From contig NZ_JAAQOM010000006.1 in the NCBI RefSeq assembly GCF_011682055.1, positions 248,001 to 312,000 on the forward strand: DNA of 64,000 nt, in the 5' to 3' direction. Of the stretch, positions 62,900-64,000 are shown in pieces. The DNA is from Telluria antibiotica (lineage in GTDB: Bacteria; Pseudomonadota; Gammaproteobacteria; Burkholderiales; Burkholderiaceae_D). Below the pieces are notes generated by a model that was not told where the DNA came from, did not search any database, and saw only the letters and a list, made by a program, of their open reading frames with translations. The translations under genes and the position numbers were made by a program. Numbering within the stretch: position 1 is the first letter of the stretch; each line of letters starts with the position of its first letter.

Positions 62900-64000
62900 T
62901 TAGTTCGCCCCGATGCGCGGGCTTTCCGGCGGGCCCAGATAGCTCGGCTTCAGCCCGCCCGCATCGATCACGAGGCGCTGCAGCACGATGCCCGGATCGA
63001 GCGCCCACACCTTCAGCGTATGGCGGCCAGCGGCGTTCACGGCGTGCGTCGTCGTGAACTGCGCCACGCCGTCCGATACGATTTTCTCCCAGTGCCGCAG
63101 CGAACCGTCCGCGTGGATGTCGACGATCTGCGGCGCCTCGTCGTCGAATGCGACGGCATAGCGCAGGCCTGCGTCCGGGCGGAACTTCAACGTGGGCGAC
63201 AAGGTCGCCTGCACGTCCACCTTGCCCGGCTCGAACAGAACCACGTCGTACTCGAGTCGGGGCGCAGCCGCCGGCAACATGGCCGCCGCGTCGGCGGGCA
63301 GGGTCGTCATGCCGGACAGCGTGCGGCCCAGGCCCGGCACGCGCAGCCACGACCGGCCGTCCTGCGCGACGGCGCGCGCATAATGCTCGGCCTCGATGGC
63401 GACGGCGCCTCCCGTCTCGACGAAGCCGGTGACGGCCGCGGTGCGCTGCTGCGCGTGCCGCAGCGGCACCTCGATCGTGGCCACCTGCCCGTCCGGTCCC
63501 GTCACGATCACGTGGCCGGCTTGCGCACCCGCCGGCACCTGGTCCCAACGGACGTCGACCTCGATGCGCTGCGTCCCGGCCGTCGTACCGGCAACCTCGC
63601 TCAGCACGATCCACGGCGCGTCCGCGCGGGCGTGCCACGCGAGTGGCGCCGCGCCGCGGTCGAACACCTCGATGTAGCGCGTCGATTTGTCGAACGGTTC
63701 GAACGGCGGCAGGTGCGGCGCGGCGGTGTCGGGCCAGGCGGTCGATTCGCCCTCCACCGCCACGCCCAGCGCGGGCGCGGCCGGCAGTGCGATCTCGCGC
63801 ACGTCCGGCATGACGTTCGTGTCGGGGTCGCGCCAGCTCGTGTAGCCGATATGCGTCTGCGCCATCATGTGGTTCCACTTGCCGCCGTTGATGGCGTGGT
63901 ATTCCCGCGAGATCGCCGCGTCCTCGGCGAACAGGTCGCGCGCACGGGCCGCAAGGGCGTTCGTGTCCGCCCGGCCTTGCTGCGCGTGGATGCGGTTCGC
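62900..64000 (-). CDS. Alpha-glucuronidase GH115, C-terminal part
   Basis: The frame stays open to the window edge, so the N-terminal catalytic part is missing; 366 residues are seen. The segment INGGKWNHMMAQTHIGYTSW followed by RDPDTNVMPDV is the conserved end of the GH115 catalytic region and start of its C-terminal domains. The rest is two beta-sandwich domains (WAGVAVEGE-like and AGRHTLKVWALDPGIVLQRL, the typical GH115 tail). GH115 removes methylglucuronate from internal positions of xylan, complementing GH67, which acts only at chain ends. The active-site residues lie outside the window. Confidence 0.88.
   Translation of the reverse strand, partial: ANRIHAQQGRADTNALAARARDLFAEDAAISREYHAINGGKWNHMMAQTHIGYTSWRDPDTNVMPDVREIALPAAPALGVAVEGESTAWPDTAAPHLPPFEPFDKSTRYIEVFDRGAAPLAWHARADAPWIVLSEVAGTTAGTQRIEVDVRWDQVPAGAQAGHVIVTGPDGQVATIEVPLRHAQQRTAAVTGFVETGGAVAIEAEHYARAVAQDGRSWLRVPGLGRTLSGMTTLPADAAAMLPAAAPRLEYDVVLFEPGKVDVQATLSPTLKFRPDAGLRYAVAFDDEAPQIVDIHADGSLRHWEKIVSDGVAQFTTTHAVNAAGRHTLKVWALDPGIVLQRLVIDAGGLKPSYLGPPESPRIGAN

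Noticed and set aside
1..64000. tRNA, rRNA, CRISPR arrays, integrases and insertion sequences
   Set aside because: Reading both strands by eye, I found no tRNA-like T-loop pattern at gene ends, no regularly spaced direct repeats and no transposase or integrase motifs.

Overview
The window is a high-GC (roughly two-thirds G+C) Gram-negative chromosome segment with short intergenic gaps, many four-base start/stop overlaps, Tat and Sec signal peptides and a TonB-dependent receptor. Gene content suggests a plant-polymer-degrading betaproteobacterium of the Oxalobacteraceae (Massilia/Telluria type), but that assignment is inference from gene families; no rRNA or tRNA gene is present to anchor it.

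Region 1 (1-24.9 kb) is metabolic and accessory. It opens with the end of a malonate decarboxylase operon (mdcD end, mdcE, madL, madM, mdcG, mdcH). An MFS sugar porter with an unusually large loop follows. Next, leftward, come a molybdenum aldehyde oxidoreductase of the periplasmic PaoABC type, a PAS/PAS hybrid histidine kinase and a VOC protein. Then come two small exported proteins (one DUF2145), an alpha-amino-acid-ester-hydrolase-like enzyme, a CHASE3-GAF-GGDEF cyclase, an M20 amidohydrolase, a DUF5710 protein, a TauD dioxygenase with a NitT/TauT-type ABC transporter, a GNAT acetyltransferase and a CE4-like deacetylase.

Region 2 (25-64 kb) is a dense hemicellulose island. A GH9 enzyme is followed by a leftward xyloglucan operon: GH74 endo-xyloglucanase, GH95 fucosidase, GH35 galactosidase, GH31 xylosidase and a CE2-like acetylesterase. 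It is divergent from a TonB-dependent receptor across a 620-bp regulatory region. Next is an oxidative (Weimberg-type) xylose pathway of the Caulobacter kind: semialdehyde dehydrogenase on the plus strand, and 2-keto-3-deoxyxylonate dehydratase, xylose dehydrogenase, xylonolactonase and xylonate dehydratase on the minus strand. These sit with a GH3 enzyme at the head of the minus-strand operon and a GH2 enzyme behind a strong terminator. A LacI-family repressor resembling XylR is divergent from GH67 alpha-glucuronidase and GH10 xylanase, followed by a GH27 enzyme with an altered substrate pocket, a second diguanylate cyclase, GH12, ArfB, a secreted cyanophycinase-like protein and the end of a GH115 alpha-glucuronidase.

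Read together, region 2 can take xyloglucan and glucuronoxylan outside the cell to monosaccharides and D-xylose to 2-oxoglutarate. XylR-box-like palindromes lie upstream of GH74, GH3, lacI and GH67. A different 15-bp motif recurs in the receptor and GH12 promoters. A third, CcpA-like LacI-type site precedes GH9. The parts are known families; the less familiar points are their fusion into one locus, the layered operators, the terminator in front of GH2 and the GH27 pocket change.
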